From: Delphinapterus leucas | Taxonomy: Eukaryota; Chordata; Mammalia; Artiodactyla; Monodontidae | Assembly (NCBI RefSeq): GCF_002288925.2 | Contig: NW_022098026.1 | Span: 26,104,077-26,168,076 of the forward strand | Reading direction: 5' to 3' | Length of the DNA: 64,000 nt | Shown: piece after piece, positions 45,424 to 57,175 of the stretch | Layout of the letters: the number at the start of each line of letters is the position of its first letter | Numbering within the stretch: position 1 is the stretch's first letter | The notes under the pieces: model-generated | What the model saw: the letters and a program-made list of their open reading frames with translations, nothing else | The model's database searches: none | What the model was told of the DNA's origin: nothing | Translations under genes and position numbers: made by a program

Positions 45424-45996
45424 GGGCTTCCCTGGTGGTGCAGAGGTTAAGAATCTGCCTGCTAATGCAGGGGACACGGGTTTGAGCCCTGGTCTGGGAA
45501 GATCCCACATGCCGCAGAGCAACTAAGCCCATGCGCCACAACTACTGAGCCTGCACTCTAGAACCCACGAGCCACAACTACTGAAGCCCATGCGCCTAGA
45601 GCCCGTGCTTGTCAACAAGAGAAGCCACCGCAATGAGAAGCCCGCACACCGCAACGAAGNNNNNNNNNNNNNNNNNNNNNNNNNNNNNNNNNNNNNNNNN
45701 NNNNNNNNNNNNNNNNNNNNNNNNNNNNNNNNNNNNNNNNNNNNNNNNNNNNNNNNNNNAGGGAAGATCCCACATGCCGCAGAGCAACTAAGCCCATGCG
45801 CCACAACTACTGAGCCTGCACTCTAGAACCCACGAGCCACAACTACTGAAGCCCATGCGCCTAGAGCCCGTGCTTGTCAACAAGAGAAGCCACCGCAATG
45901 AGAAGCCCGCACACCGCAACGAAGAGTAGCCCCCTCTCACTGCAACTAGAGAAAGCCCGCGTGAAGCAACAAAGACCCGATGCCCAAAAAGAAAAG
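45424..45996 (+). mobile_element. CHR-1-type SINE containing an assembly gap
   Basis: The tRNA-like head is 'cttccctggtggtgcagagg' with 'gggtttgagccct', followed by the CHR-1 body with 'gccacaactactgagcctg' repeats and the usual 3' part 'gaagagtagccccc', 'gcaactagagaaagcccgcg' and 'caacaaagacccgatg'. Direct repeats of AAAATCACCTTT flank it (5' copy near 45412-45423, 3' copy near 45997-46008). The middle holds 100 N, and the 164 bp before and after the N are identical (45496-45659 and 45761-45924). Confidence 0.9.
45660..45759. other. Assembly gap (100 N)
   Basis: Exactly 100 N, the standard size for a gap of unknown length. See the finding on identical flanks. Confidence 1.
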
Positions 45997-46803
45997 AAAA
46001 TCACCTTTAAGAGAGTGGCAGAAGATATTTACAATACATATATAGGCAGAAAAAAGGAGTTTAATCCAGAATTGTAGAAAGAGTTCCTAACAATCAATAA
46101 AGAAAAGGCATTAAATTCAATAGTAAAATGGGCAAAAGACTTGAACAAATGTCTCATTAGAAACACCAGCATTGAAAAAAAAGAAAAGAAATACCAGCAT
46201 TGGCAAGGATATGGAGCAATTAGAACTCTCATATACTTCTGATAGGAAACTGATAGTTTCTTCTAAGGCTGAACACACTCATATCCTGTGGCCCAAGCAA
46301 TCTCAATGCTAACTCAGGCACAGAAGAAATGGGTGTACATAGCCACTAAAAAAAAAAAAAAAAAAGTCTGTACAGCATTAATCATAATGGCCTAAAACTG
46401 TAAACAACTCAAAGACTCAACAGTAAAATGAATAAATAAATTGTGGTACACTCATTACAGTGTAATACTTAATGGTCTTGAGAATGGACTAACAACTTCT
46501 ACAAGCAACAAAATGAAAAAAGATATAAAGATATCTCAAAGGTATAATGATGAGTGAAAGAACACAGAATCTATGATTCCATTTAAATGAAATTCAAAAC
46601 TAACTTATGATGTTAGATGGTGGGATAATGGTTACCTTTGATGGGGAGGGGTTGTGGCTGAGCATTCTGGTGTAGGAAACATATTTCTTGGTCTGGGTGT
46701 TGGTTACATAAGTCTTCTCATTTGAGAAAATTTATCAAGGTGTATCCTTATCTCGGCACATTTCTAGGTACGTTTTCTACTTCAATAAAAATTTTACTTA
46801 AAA

Positions 46804-48983
46804 ATAATTAATTAATCACATTTGCTTTTCTCATCAGGCTCTTCCTCTATCTGTTTTCTCTTACGTAAGTTATTTCCTAGTCTTCCTGATGTCTTCCTTT
46901 GATTGTATAATCCAATTTTCATTTGAAAGGATTCCAGATACACCTTTATCAAAACTGACATCTTAACAAGATAATAATGCCACTTACATAACATAGAAGG
47001 TTACAAATACAGAATACTTCATCCCTCATATAGCTGCAACTGTTGTAAAAACAGTAAAATCACAGGCACGGCTGCTCCATGAATAACATTTTTTTCTACC
47101 ACTTCCCAGGGCCAGCTGGGTAAAAAGATGGAGAAGATGGCTGGCTACCTAGTGTATTAAATGAGATGAGGGAAGGAAAGCATTTTGCAAACTGTAAATT
47201 GTGATGTAAAGTAAGATATCACTATACCCATTCTATTTCATAGCTCAGGCAATATAGAAACTCACTGAAACATCTCACATAACCACAATAAAGGGTGTTG
47301 GCTGAGCTGGGTATTAGGACCAACTGGACCTAGGGAATCTAATGTGGCCAGGACACGTTCCTGTGTGTTCTCTTGAGGTCTCTGCTTTTCTCCACATGTT
47401 TGAGTCTTTCTCTGCTACTGCAAATTAGATTTCCCTACATGGGGAAAACAAGTATCTGACAGCTCCTGATCCTCATACTCCACAGCTACCACTATGAAGG
47501 AGAGTAACATATATACTCAAGCCTGTACGTAATGATGGTTAAAAATCAGCTTTTGAGGTACTGTAAATTTTATTACAATTTGTGTATGTGATGCTATGGC
47601 TCAAGTCTGTAAAAAGAACTTAGTGATGGGAACCTATCTTTTTATATATGTATAAAAGGGGTCTATAACTCAGTTAACTTCCATGGATTAGCCTCATATA
47701 AAAAATAATAGCATGTTGGAAGTATGCAACATTTGATTGAAGGATGTGGATACTCTGTAGACATAAAGCCTACCTGGTAATGTTTCTATACCCCTCTCAC
47801 TTGACCAATACGACAGTAAACCATTTCTGAAGAATAAAGCTGATCCTGTCTCAGTTAAACCTTACTCATCATCGGAGAAGTAAAAATGTATTGTGGGGAA
47901 AAAGCACTGACTTTGGAATCAGCTTGATCTGGACTGGAGTCTAATAGTATTCCTTCCTCTTCAGGGAAGTTGCTTCGTCTCTCAGGTATCCAATCCCTCA
48001 TTTATAAAGTACTGAAATAAAATACCTCTGCTCTCAACACAGTGCCTAGGCACATATTTACGTCCTTTCCATTTTCTCAGAACACCACATAAACACTGAA
48101 AAAAAGCAGTGGGCACAGACTGGACCAGACAATCTGAGATAGTTCCAACACTGACCTGGCCTGTCCAATTCTCTACCATAGGCAGCAATAATGCATGTTA
48201 TAGAAGGGCCATAATTGACTGAAGATAGTTGAAGGAAATAAAATTAGTCATTTTTTTATGGATCTTTGTTGTTTTTATACCCCTCTCTCTAGCATCCTTT
48301 CCCCATTCTTTTCCTAACAGGGCCCTAAATCATCTTTGACAAACCTCTCCACTCCCACTCACAGTCCAAGTGGCCTGGGGGGAGGGTCACCACTTGCCTC
48401 CAGAGATGAAGCATGTGACACAGGCCCAGCCAATCAGAGAACCAAATTTCTCTGGCAACAGTGATTGGTTCATCACTGTGCACATGACCCAAGTTGGTCC
48501 ATTCCTAAGAATAACGAGACATGTGTAGGAACTACCAAGAGAAGATTCTCTATTATTTCCTTCCTACTATATTTGAATACTTAGAATCTAAAACATAATT
48601 AAGTTCCATGGTTTAAGCCCCACCTCACTCAGTGACTAGTTTTTAGGTGAGTTAATGTAGAAATGAAAAAAACATGAAACTTATTTCTTTAGACTTTCAA
48701 AGTTAACTTGGCAAAGTTTTATACTGCCAAGTCCGTGATCCCTAGTGGATTCCAGTCAGAACACTGGAGACAGACAGCTAAGATTAAGAATAGTCCAGAA
48801 GCCTAGACACTTACTCTGTACTGTCTAACTACAACTGGAAACTTAGGTAGTCTGGACCACACCACAAGATCTGAAGTCCATCCAAAAATATAGTCTATAT
48901 AGTCTTGTCTGGATGAAGAGCTATCTTATCAAGAAGCAACTACGGCTATGTCAGAGCCCAAAGTGTAAACCTGGTTTACCTTT
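46804..48983. other. Mostly unassigned; MIR and one unnamed repeat
   Basis: A sense MIR lies at 47882-48030 ('aagcactgactttggaatca', 'aagttgcttcgtctctcag', 'atttataaagtactgaaata'). At 48370-48520 is a piece ('ggcccagccaatcagagaac', 'aacagtgattggttcatc', 'cacatgacccaagttggtcc') that looks like the reverse of a family also present at 51975-52480. No coding exon is supported. Confidence 0.5.
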
Positions 48984-49650
48984 GCACTTACTCAACTAAT
49001 ATTTATTGAGCATATACTGTGCTAAGAATTTGGATAAAACAAGACAGTTTCTGCCTTCATATACCTTAAGACCTTGTAGAAGAAACAAATAAATAGGCAA
49101 TTATCATACAAAATCATAAGTGCTATAATGAAATATTAGGGGGACAGCTTGGAAGGGCAGGTAATACAGGCTTGGGTGGTCCACAAAAGCTTCCTGGTGA
49201 AACCAACATCTGAGACCTGGAGGATGTGATATAACTAACCAGGTGAAGAAACAGGGAAGAATGCTCTCAGTAGTAAGCGAATGCAATAGATGGAAAAATG
49301 GAAGTACTGCACTAGGGCTGGATGCAAGTAGTAAAGGGGAGAGTGGTATGATACAAAAGAGACAGAGCAGGAGCCAAATTGCAGAAATTCTTAAAAGCCA
49401 TGTTAAGAAATTTGGATCTTAATCTGAGGACAACAGGAAACTGCTAAAGGCTTTTAAGTAGGGAAGCAGCATAACAAGATTCACGTTTTAGAAATGTCAC
49501 TCCAGATGCAGTGTGCAGAATGGATTGAAGGGAGACAAGAGGAGAACATTTCCATCAGTCCCTCAGTGTGACCAGGGAAGAGGCTGTTGCAATAAGCCAG
49601 AAGAAGAGATGACAATGTTCTAAGAGATAGAAGCAGTAGGACTTAATATT
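48984..49650 (-). mobile_element. LINE-2, minus strand
   Basis: Antisense L2: 'ctaatatttattgagcatat', 'ttctgccttcatatacctta', 'aaatcataagtgctataatg', then RT-region words 'gcttcctggtgaaaccaaca', 'aacaggaaactgctaaagg' and 'gcagcataacaagattcacg'. It runs over about 670 bp with no intact frame. Confidence 0.85.
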
Positions 49651-51484
49651 TTATTAGTTTTTGAGCTTGCCCGATCTTCAACCATCACTCCTAGGTGGTT
49701 AATCAAAATGATATATTCTATTAGGGATATTAATACAGAAGGGATTCTTATGTCCGGTAGGGGACAGGCTCACTTCACTCAGGATCCCTTTCAAGTCTGC
49801 AGTACTTTGATTCTGTGCTGGCAATAGGGATTAAGAGTAAATAATTATTTATTCACTGATTTCTTGAATAATAGAAGTAGGGATCCCCTTGTTGCCTAAA
49901 AATTGGTAAGATATTAGACATAAAAATAAAGCACACTATTTATAATGAAGTTGCACTGTGCATTCATTTAACTTACTCTGAGAGAAAGGGAGGGACCAAC
50001 TGAATACTACAGGCATTCTGCTCACTGTTCTACTGAATGACCACATGCCCCCAAATAAGCATGAGAAGGGAACTGGGTATCAGCTGTTCATTCAGTCAAC
50101 TTGGTTCCCATTGTCCCTCACTGGGTACAATCCTTGCTACTCTGGTTGTAATTCTGGTAATCAAAGAAAGGCATTTTTGAATTTCCAAAAACATGCTTCC
50201 GCAAAATATAAGACAATTACTTAATATTGTTCTCAAGAGAAGAAAAGTGGTGATGTGGATTCACTGAAAGAGGGCATTCTGGTCTCCACTTTTGTATAGT
50301 GTACTTTAATGCTTACAGCTTAAGAAATTTTTAAGGATGATTTTTTACTATGTGAAAATATACCTTAGGCACTGACCTTGAGAACCCTTGAGTGAAATTC
50401 CACTTCAAGGAAAAGTAAATAATGGAATTCACTACCCTAAGAGTTGTAGAACCTAAAAATCCCAATTTATACCAATTTTATAAGTTCCAGGAGGGTTATG
50501 AAAGAAACTAGAGGGGTTTCAGAACAACCCTAGTATGATGTTATCTTTCCGAAAAAAACATTGCTCATCACAACTATCCAAGAAAAAGAATGAGTGGGGG
50601 CTTTTTCCAACCCTCATGACCTTGCAGATGAACGTTCCTAAAGAAATGATGGCGTTCTGTGACCTCCTTTTTTGCCAACTGCTCAGGTAAAATGCTGACT
50701 CAGGACTTTCATTTGTCAATCAATCCCTCAGGTGAAAACCAAAAATATTTTTAAAAAATATTGCCCCTGCCTAAATTTATTCAAATGCTATGAATTAATT
50801 TGCAGCTGGAAGATACTGTCTGGGCATTTTCTTTTTCACTTTGTTTTCCATAGTCTTTCTTTCCCTCTCCCCTTTCTATTTTTTGATATAAAATAAAGGA
50901 CAAGACTTCACAGTGATTAAGAAGCAAACATAGCAATTCCACTCATGTTGCTAGGCAACAAGGGCCACACATGAGCTCAATGAATGGATCCTGAGCATCT
51001 GCACGAAGGAGAAATAGGAGCCTGTGAGTGAACTGTCTTGATAGCCACAGGAGTTAGTACTTTTTGACTCACATGCTCCTGGATTTGCCCGAGAAGGGAC
51101 AAGGCACACTTATTTTAAACCTTTCTGGTGGTTTATTTTTCCAAGATGTGTTGAAAATTCTCCTCGATGCAAAGTTGGCACAGTATGTTGTAATGATTAT
51201 CAGCTTGAATGGCGAAATTAGATAAAAATGGCCTTTATTTCTATTTGCCAAGTTCAAGCCTGCATTACCTATAACTCGGGCTATTTCAACAGCCTTCAGC
51301 CTGATCTCTGCTTGTTTCCTCCCCATCCACACCAGTTCACCTCACCTAACTGATTAATTACAAGGGCATTTTCTATCTCCTTAGCAGCAACTCCCATCCC
51401 CTGTGATCAGCATTTACCCTATTCAGTTGTGGTGAAAAATATAATGCTGTTGACTATGATTAAGTCTGTTTTATTTTGTTCTTA
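49651..51484. other. Unassigned sequence
   Basis: About 1.8 kb. I recognise no repeat and no coding frame: the longest minus-strand frame is 87 codons at 51069-51332 with no domain. It could be old unique sequence. Confidence 0.5.
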
Positions 51485-51790
51485 TTACAAAGCAATGCAT
51501 AATCATTAACAAAAAAGCAGAAAAATACAGACACGTAAATGAACATCACTATCCATTATCCTATTCACAAGAAACAACCAATGTAAATATCTTGGTGCGT
51601 ATCGCTCTAGATTATTTTCTGTGCATATGCACACAGGTTTTTTTTCTTACAGAATTGCATCACCTGTATACATGAAGTCATAACATGTCTTATAAACTCA
51701 ACTACAGCCAACATAGTATTTAATGGCTTCTATACTATGCCATAATTATTTAATAAGCACTGCCATAAAACTTGGGATAATTAACAGAAT
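51485..51790 (+). repeat. Ancient LINE-like relic
   Basis: The words 'aaagcagaaaaatacagaca', 'gaaacaaccaatgtaaatat' and 'taatggcttctatactatgc' resemble an old repeat class seen weakly at 38740. The family is uncertain. Confidence 0.4.
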
Positions 51791-51974
51791 AAATGACCAG
51801 TTACAGATAATTTTACTAATCTTATTGCATCTTCCTGTTCATCTCCTGAACATAACCACAGCTAGCTTTATTAATTCCCCAGTCGCATACCATTATTTCC
51901 TTTCCATTTCTGTTAGCATGAACCTAGTGCAAGTCTCTTAACCTGGCTTCTTACATTAATGAATTTCAGTCTTA

Positions 51975-52945
51975 CACATCAGAAACCCCAACTCAAAGTG
52001 GCTGAAGCAAAAGTAAATGTATAGCTATATGGCTGAAAGTTTCATTAGCAGGGGCTAGCTGAATGCACAGTGGGATCCATGGACTCAAATAAGGTCACTG
52101 GGACAAGGCCTCACTCCCTCTACCTCCCAGCCATTCCTTCTTCTGTAATGGCTTAATTCTTGGGAAGGCTTTCCCCTAATAGTGACCAGATGGCTAGTCA
52201 GCATCTCTAGGCTTCTATGTTCTCAGGAATTCCAGAGGAAAAAGCATTCCTCTGATTTAATCCTAGGAGTCACTCTGATGACCAAGCACTGTGGCCAGAG
52301 GCCAGGTGCTCTGAGGGGGGCCAGGCCTAGAGGACATGCTCACTCTGGAGTCTGGGGACAAAGTCTACCATACCCAATAAGCACAAGAGTCAAGGAGGGG
52401 TCATTCCCTAAAGCATAATCAGGGAGCTGTTACCAGGGAAAGAGGGTACCATTATCCTCTGTGCTCCGTTTGCTCCTTCAGATCCGCTCGCCACCCTTCT
52501 CCACCTGGGCTCTGTGCAGGAATCATATCAATCAGCTCCCTTTCCTCTGGTTTCTGGTTGGGTTTAGTCAACAGGAGGCATCAACAAGAGAGTCAAGTCA
52601 GAGAATTATCTCCATCTCCCTCCTTGCTGGTCCACCAGTTGGCAGTAGCTGTATCGCTGTAATGAAGACAGCTCCTCGTGGATAAACTTCTACAACCAAC
52701 TACAGATCCTCTTTCAGTTCTGTTAATAATTCTCTCCCTTTGCTCCTCAGACACAGGGGTGGTAACAGCTCCATGCTGTGTGAGTCGGAGGGTACTCCAC
52801 CACCCCTTTACCCCATTCATATTCTCTTTCCAGGGGACCTTGCCAGGTGCAGCCTCCTATCAGGTTGCTCAACTTATCAGTGCTCCTTCAGATCAACCAC
52901 AAATCTGGTTAACCATTAAAATCCTCATTCAAGAAATAAACGGGA
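51975..52945. repeat. One or two ancient repeats, families unnamed
   Basis: 51975-52480 carries 'aactcaaagtggctgaagca', 'gtgggatccatggactcaaa', 'gaagcactgtggccagagg'-like and 'agggagctgttaccagg' words of a common mammalian repeat. 52485-52945 follows with 'tggttgggtttagtcaacag', 'cacaggggtggtaacagctc' and 'tactccaccacccctttacc', LTR-like in feel. The first part seems to be the reverse of the segment at 48370-48520. Confidence 0.45.
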
Positions 52946-53162
52946 ACACTGAAAGTTCAAGGCTAAGGGCTAGTCAATTTAATACAAGTTACCTGTCACT
53001 GTTATCTGAACTTTGGCAACCACAGAAATCACTGAAGATTGTAACACATACTAGTGATTCCAACTGCTTTCATATTCGTTTGATTTAGTAGTGTGTATCT
53101 GGAATATACCTTGCGAAGGTTATACTTTAATGCAGTTGCTCTAGCTTCCCTAGAAAAAACTG

Positions 53163-53210
53163 AAAGAAGGAAGGAAGGGAGGGAGGGAATTTGAAAAAAA
53201 AAAAAAAGAA
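53163..53210. repeat. (GGAA)n and A tract
   Basis: GAAGGAAGGAAGG-type units and GGGA units (53163-53188), then a run of A with one G. Confidence 0.93.
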
Positions 53211-53360
53211 CATAGTGATAAAGAGTTCTGACTTTGGAGTCAGTAAACCTGGAAACTCACCCCAGCTTTGCCTATAACTCATTGTACGTGGACTTGGGAC
53301 CACTGGGTCTTTCACTGGGTCTCATTGATCTGATCTGTCAAATACTGGGATTTGAATAAT
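53211..53360 (+). repeat. MIR SINE fragment
   Basis: 'agttctgactttggagtcag', 'taaacctggaaactcacccc', 'tttgcctataactcattgta', then a decayed 'gatctgtcaaatactgggat'. Sense strand. Confidence 0.75.
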
Positions 53361-53537
53361 ATGTTTAGTCCTAATGAACTACAATTAATGATGCCTGCAA
53401 AACAAATGCACTCACAAACACGGCCAGTTCAAAGAAAATAAAGATATTTTACTAAGTTGGATAAAAATGCCTCTCTTGACCAAGAAAGTAAATTATTTTT
53501 GAAAACTAGGCAATCATTTAAGTTAATAATGGAATGG

Positions 53538-53751
53538 GGTCTTCCCTGGTGGCACAGTGGTTGAGAGTCCGCCTGCTGATGCAGGGGACACGGGTTCGTG
53601 CCCCGGTCCGGGAAGATCCCACATGCCGCGGAGCGGCTAGGCCCGTGAGCCATGGCTGCTGAGCCTGCGCGTCCGGAGCTTGTGCTCCGCAACGGGAGAG
53701 GCCATGACAGTGAGAGGCCCACGTACCACAAAAAAAAAAAAAGAAAAAAAA
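53538..53751 (+). mobile_element. CHR-type tRNA-Glu SINE with target duplication
   Basis: Head 'cttccctggtggcacagtgg', a perfect B-box-like 'gggttcgtgcc', the cetacean-type body ('gagcggctaggcccgtgagc', 'cctgcgcgtccggagctt', 'gcaacgggagaggcc') and an A tail. It is flanked by the 10-bp repeat AATGGAATGG at 53528-53537 and 53752-53761. One of the best preserved SINEs here. Confidence 0.98.
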
Positions 53752-54257
53752 AATGGAATGGAAACCTAAGGCACTGACCTCAATTCAAAACAAAATTGTT
53801 TTTGTTCGGCTTCTTGCCTCAGACCAAATTTTATGTAGAGACAACATGGGCTATCAATAGGGATCTTCAGTGAAGCCCAAGAAAAGCACTACTGAAGCCA
53901 GCAGGAGCCCACACAGCCTGGCCATGGATGCAATGCAAGATTAGAAATACAGCTGAAAGTCTGCAGAGGAGGGAGTCCCTGCACTACTTTGTGTAGGTTG
54001 CCTGGTCCAGCCAAGACTGTGGAAGCTGTAGGAGGAAGATCAGAAAAAGGCCAAAGCAGGAAATGAGCTGTAACTTGACAGAGTCACAAAATAAAACAGA
54101 AAAACATGAAACATATCAGTTGAAAAGACGGAGCTTGGAAAATGTAGCCTGTTTATTCAGAAATGAGGCAGTTGATATTATTAAAAAGGATTAAAAAAAA
54201 CCTTTTAAGCTCTGAGGTATTTCATGCTAAAAATATCCATTATAAAGAGCCAGGTAC

Positions 54258-54615
54258 TAAGTGTCCATCATCGGATGAATGGATAAAGAAGATGTGGCAC
54301 ATATATACAATGGAATATTACTCAGCCATAAAAAGAAGTGAAATTGTACTATTTGTAGGGAGGTGGATGGACCTAGAGACTGTCATATGGAGTGAAGTAA
54401 GTCAGAAAGGGAAAAACAAATATTGTATGCTAACACATACATATGGAATCTAAAAAAAAAAATGGTTCTAAAGAACCTAGGGACAGGACAGGAATAAAGA
54501 CACAGATGCAGAGAATGGACCTGAGGACACGGGGAGGGGGAAGGGTAAGCTGGGACGAAGTGAGAGAGTGGCATGGACATATATACAAAAGAATCCCCTA
54601 AAAAAATAAATAAAC
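54258..54615 (+). mobile_element. Short L1 insertion with an atypical 3' end
   Basis: It is bounded by the 10-bp repeat AGCCAGGTAC at 54248-54257 and 54616-54625. It contains the last ~200 bp of ORF2 ('ATTACTCAGCCATAAAAAG' region) and the first part of the 3' UTR up to 'gacatatataca'. It then leaves the L1 consensus into 'aaagaatcccct' and an A-rich end. A 96-codon frame at 54163-54453 merges unrelated DNA with ORF2 C-terminal residues. Confidence 0.92.
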
Positions 54616-55013
54616 AGCCAGGTACAAGAACAGGCAATAGATGAACTGAGTGTGGGAAATTAAACTTGTTGGTATATTGGGGGAAAATGAGAGAAAGACT
54701 GAGATGTTTACTCAGGACAAGGTCAGGCAAGGACAGGACACCTGTAGCAGAACCCAGTGAGAAGAATACGGAGGAAAAATCAGAGGTTGAACTATCTGCA
54801 TTGGCAAAATGGTTTTAAGTCACTTGTCCAGTAACTGGTCAGTTGGTAGTGACAGCCTCAAAAACTGTCCAGAAGGATGGTAAGGTCACAGAACCAGGAC
54901 ATGGGAATACAGAGTAACAGACTAATATCGTCTGCAGTTGGGATGAGGGGTGGGATAAGAATGGAGAGTGGTGGCTCATTCAAGTAATCTGCTGACCTTG
55001 GAACCTGATTCTA

Positions 55014-55106
55014 GGACTGCACTGTCCATTATGGTAGCCACTAGCCACACGTAGTTATTTAACATTTGAAATGTGACTGGTCCAAATTCAGATGTGCTGT
55101 AAGTGG
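55014..55106 (+). repeat. DNA-transposon-like fragment (MITE type)
   Basis: 'actgtccattatggtagcca', 'ctagccacacgtagttattt' and 'ttgaaatgtgactggtcc' are the start of a common palindromic mammalian MITE. It is cut by the L1 that follows. Confidence 0.6.
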
Positions 55107-55816
55107 AAAACTAAAAATAGAACTACCATACGACCCAGCAATCCCACTACTGGACATATACCCTGAGAAAACCATAATTCAAAAAGAGTCATGTACCACA
55201 ATGTTCAATGCAGCACCATTTACAATAGCCAGGACATGGAAGCAACCTAAGTGTCCTTTGACAGATGAATGGATAAAGAAGATGTGGCACATATATACAA
55301 TGGAATATTACTCAGTCATAAAAAGAAATGAAATTGAGTTATTTGTAGTGAGATGGATGGACCTAGAGTCTGTCATACAGAGTGAAGTAAGTCAGAAAGA
55401 GAAAAACAAATACCGTACGCTAACACATATATGTGGAATCTTAAAGAAAAAATGGTTCTGAAGAACCTAGTGGAAGGGCAGGAATAAAGACACAGACGTA
55501 GAGAATGGACTTGAGAGGATGGGGAAGGGTAAGCTGGGACGAAGTGAGAGAGAGGCACGGACATATACACACTACCAAATGTAAAATAGATAGCTAGTGG
55601 GAAGCAGCATAGCACAGGGAGATCAGCTTGGTGCTTTGTGACCACCTAGAGGGGTGGCATAGGGAGGGTGGGAGGGAGACACAAGAGGGAGGGGATACGG
55701 GGATATATGTGTACGTATAGCTGATTCACTTTGTGATACAGCAGAAGCTAACACACCATTGTAAAGCAATAATACTCCAATAAAGATGTTAAAAAAGAAA
55801 AAAAAAAAAAAAAGAA
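55107..55816 (+). mobile_element. Cetartiodactyl L1 3' end, 5'-truncated
   Basis: ORF2 C-terminal sequence (131-codon frame 55066-55461 with '[16 protein letters not shown]', 'DEWIKKMWHIYTMEYYS') is followed by the full 3' UTR and a long A-rich tail with one G. The 3' UTR matches that of the full-length copy. A short GAAAAC repeat may be the target duplication, but it is weak. Confidence 0.94.
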
Positions 55817-56644
55817 AACCACATTGAGACTCAACAGCTGCTGTATCCACACCACAACTCACACCCGCTCAGGAATAGACACTTACTTAGAAGAACAGTC
55901 ACCATCACCTCCTCATGTGTACAACCACTTGCCATATATGTATACAATCATATTCGTATATGTCAGAATAATATCCATAAATAGGTAAGGAATATCAGCA
56001 GCATCATTAGTTACAGTGAGATTTACATTTCTACTGTCAACTGCAATCATTTGTTTGAATGAGGGAGAGTCATTAATGCTTGTTAACAAGAAGAAATGCT
56101 TTGAAATTCAAAAGAAGTGTTTGAACTTTGTGTCTCCCATTTTCTAACAAGAAGCCAGTTCACTGAGAGGTATTTCTAGCATAAGTCTTTTACCTGTTAT
56201 CAAGAGTTCCAGGGCTGCTCATACATAACTGAGCATGAAAACCAAGCTTGTACCTTGGAATGAAAAACTCTAGTGTGATTTACCAACCAGCACAATTGGA
56301 TCCAGCTCTCTTAGTCGTCTTCTCTGGACTTTTGCTCTCTCTGAATCCTAAGAGCCACCTGATCCTTACGGTCTTGTCAATTTCACTGGAACCTATCACC
56401 TGGCATACCTATCTCTCAGTACGTGCCAACTACATCAAACTCCTGATCTAAACTCTGTCTGGTCCACCATGGTGATACAATAATTTTACATAATGACACA
56501 ATTATACAAAAATTTGCAAAATGATACACTCTTACGTCAGTGAACAAAGGATATCCTTCACAACTCAACCTCAAAGATCTCTGAGGTTAGTCTCCTCTAA
56601 GCAAGGATTTTGGCCCCTGTATTGAACATCTGCAATTTTAAGCT
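55817..56644. other. Unassigned sequence
   Basis: About 830 bp with no gene or repeat I can name. Confidence 0.5.
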
Positions 56645-57175
56645 GTCAAGCATGCATCCCCTCTTCATTTGGTAAAAGAATTCCATTTTCCTTGGGGGAA
56701 CCATCTTGCGGTTTGGGTGGGACTGAGCCTATTCTCTCCCATCTCATCTCCAGGGACAGCACAGAATCTAGGCCTTGCCAATTGCCATATTTAATTCCCC
56801 TAGACATTTCAATAGAAATATAATGCAAACCACAATGGTTTAGAGATGGTTACATGGATGTAAACTGATCCAATGGACTTAATTGTGGGACTCTGTTAGG
56901 AAGGAAGGCCTTTGTAATATCCATATTAGAAGCTGATAGGTTGTAAGCCTGGAACTTCAAGGCATTGCTACCTTGAAAGGCCCTGCTTTAAGAGGATGGC
57001 AGAGTCGAGAGAGAGAGAGAGAGAGAGAGAGACCAATTCCAAGGATCTTGTTTGAGACGCTGGTCCAGCAAGTTGCACTCCTCAACTTTTCAGTTTGGTG
57101 AGCTAATGAATTCTCAGTGTTGCTTAAGCTACTCTGAATTGGCCTGAAACTGGAAGAATTCTGACTAACAGCACT
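56645..57175 (+). repeat. Ancient LTR-like repeat with a (GA)n run
   Basis: The 3' part 'aatgaattctcagtgttgct', 'taagctactctgaattggcc' and 'gaagaattctgactaacag' is typical of an old solo LTR end. A pure GA run of about 14 units lies at 57005-57032. The 5' boundary and family are uncertain. Confidence 0.45.

Larger units (their letters stand above)
40830..46803 (+). mobile_element. Long ancient L1M, plus strand, split by three insertions
   Basis: Decayed ORF1 is seen at 41140-41590 ('caaactccagattcaagaaa', 'ggcacatctaggcacaaaat', 'gtgctgaaagaaaacaa'). Decayed ORF2 endonuclease runs at 42490-43700 ('tggaatgtaaacagtttaaa', 'gagtgggagacattaacact'), and RT-region words at 44160-44560 ('ccaggaccagataacttcac', 'aatcctaaacaaaacattaa'). 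An old-type 3' UTR ends 'cttcaataaaaattttact'. With its insertions removed it is about 4.7 kb. It is much older than the other L1s and all frames are lost. The left boundary is approximate. Confidence 0.85.

Noticed and set aside
45523..45826. Open frames running through the N gap
   Set aside because: They are artefacts of unknown bases in an assembly gap inside a SINE.
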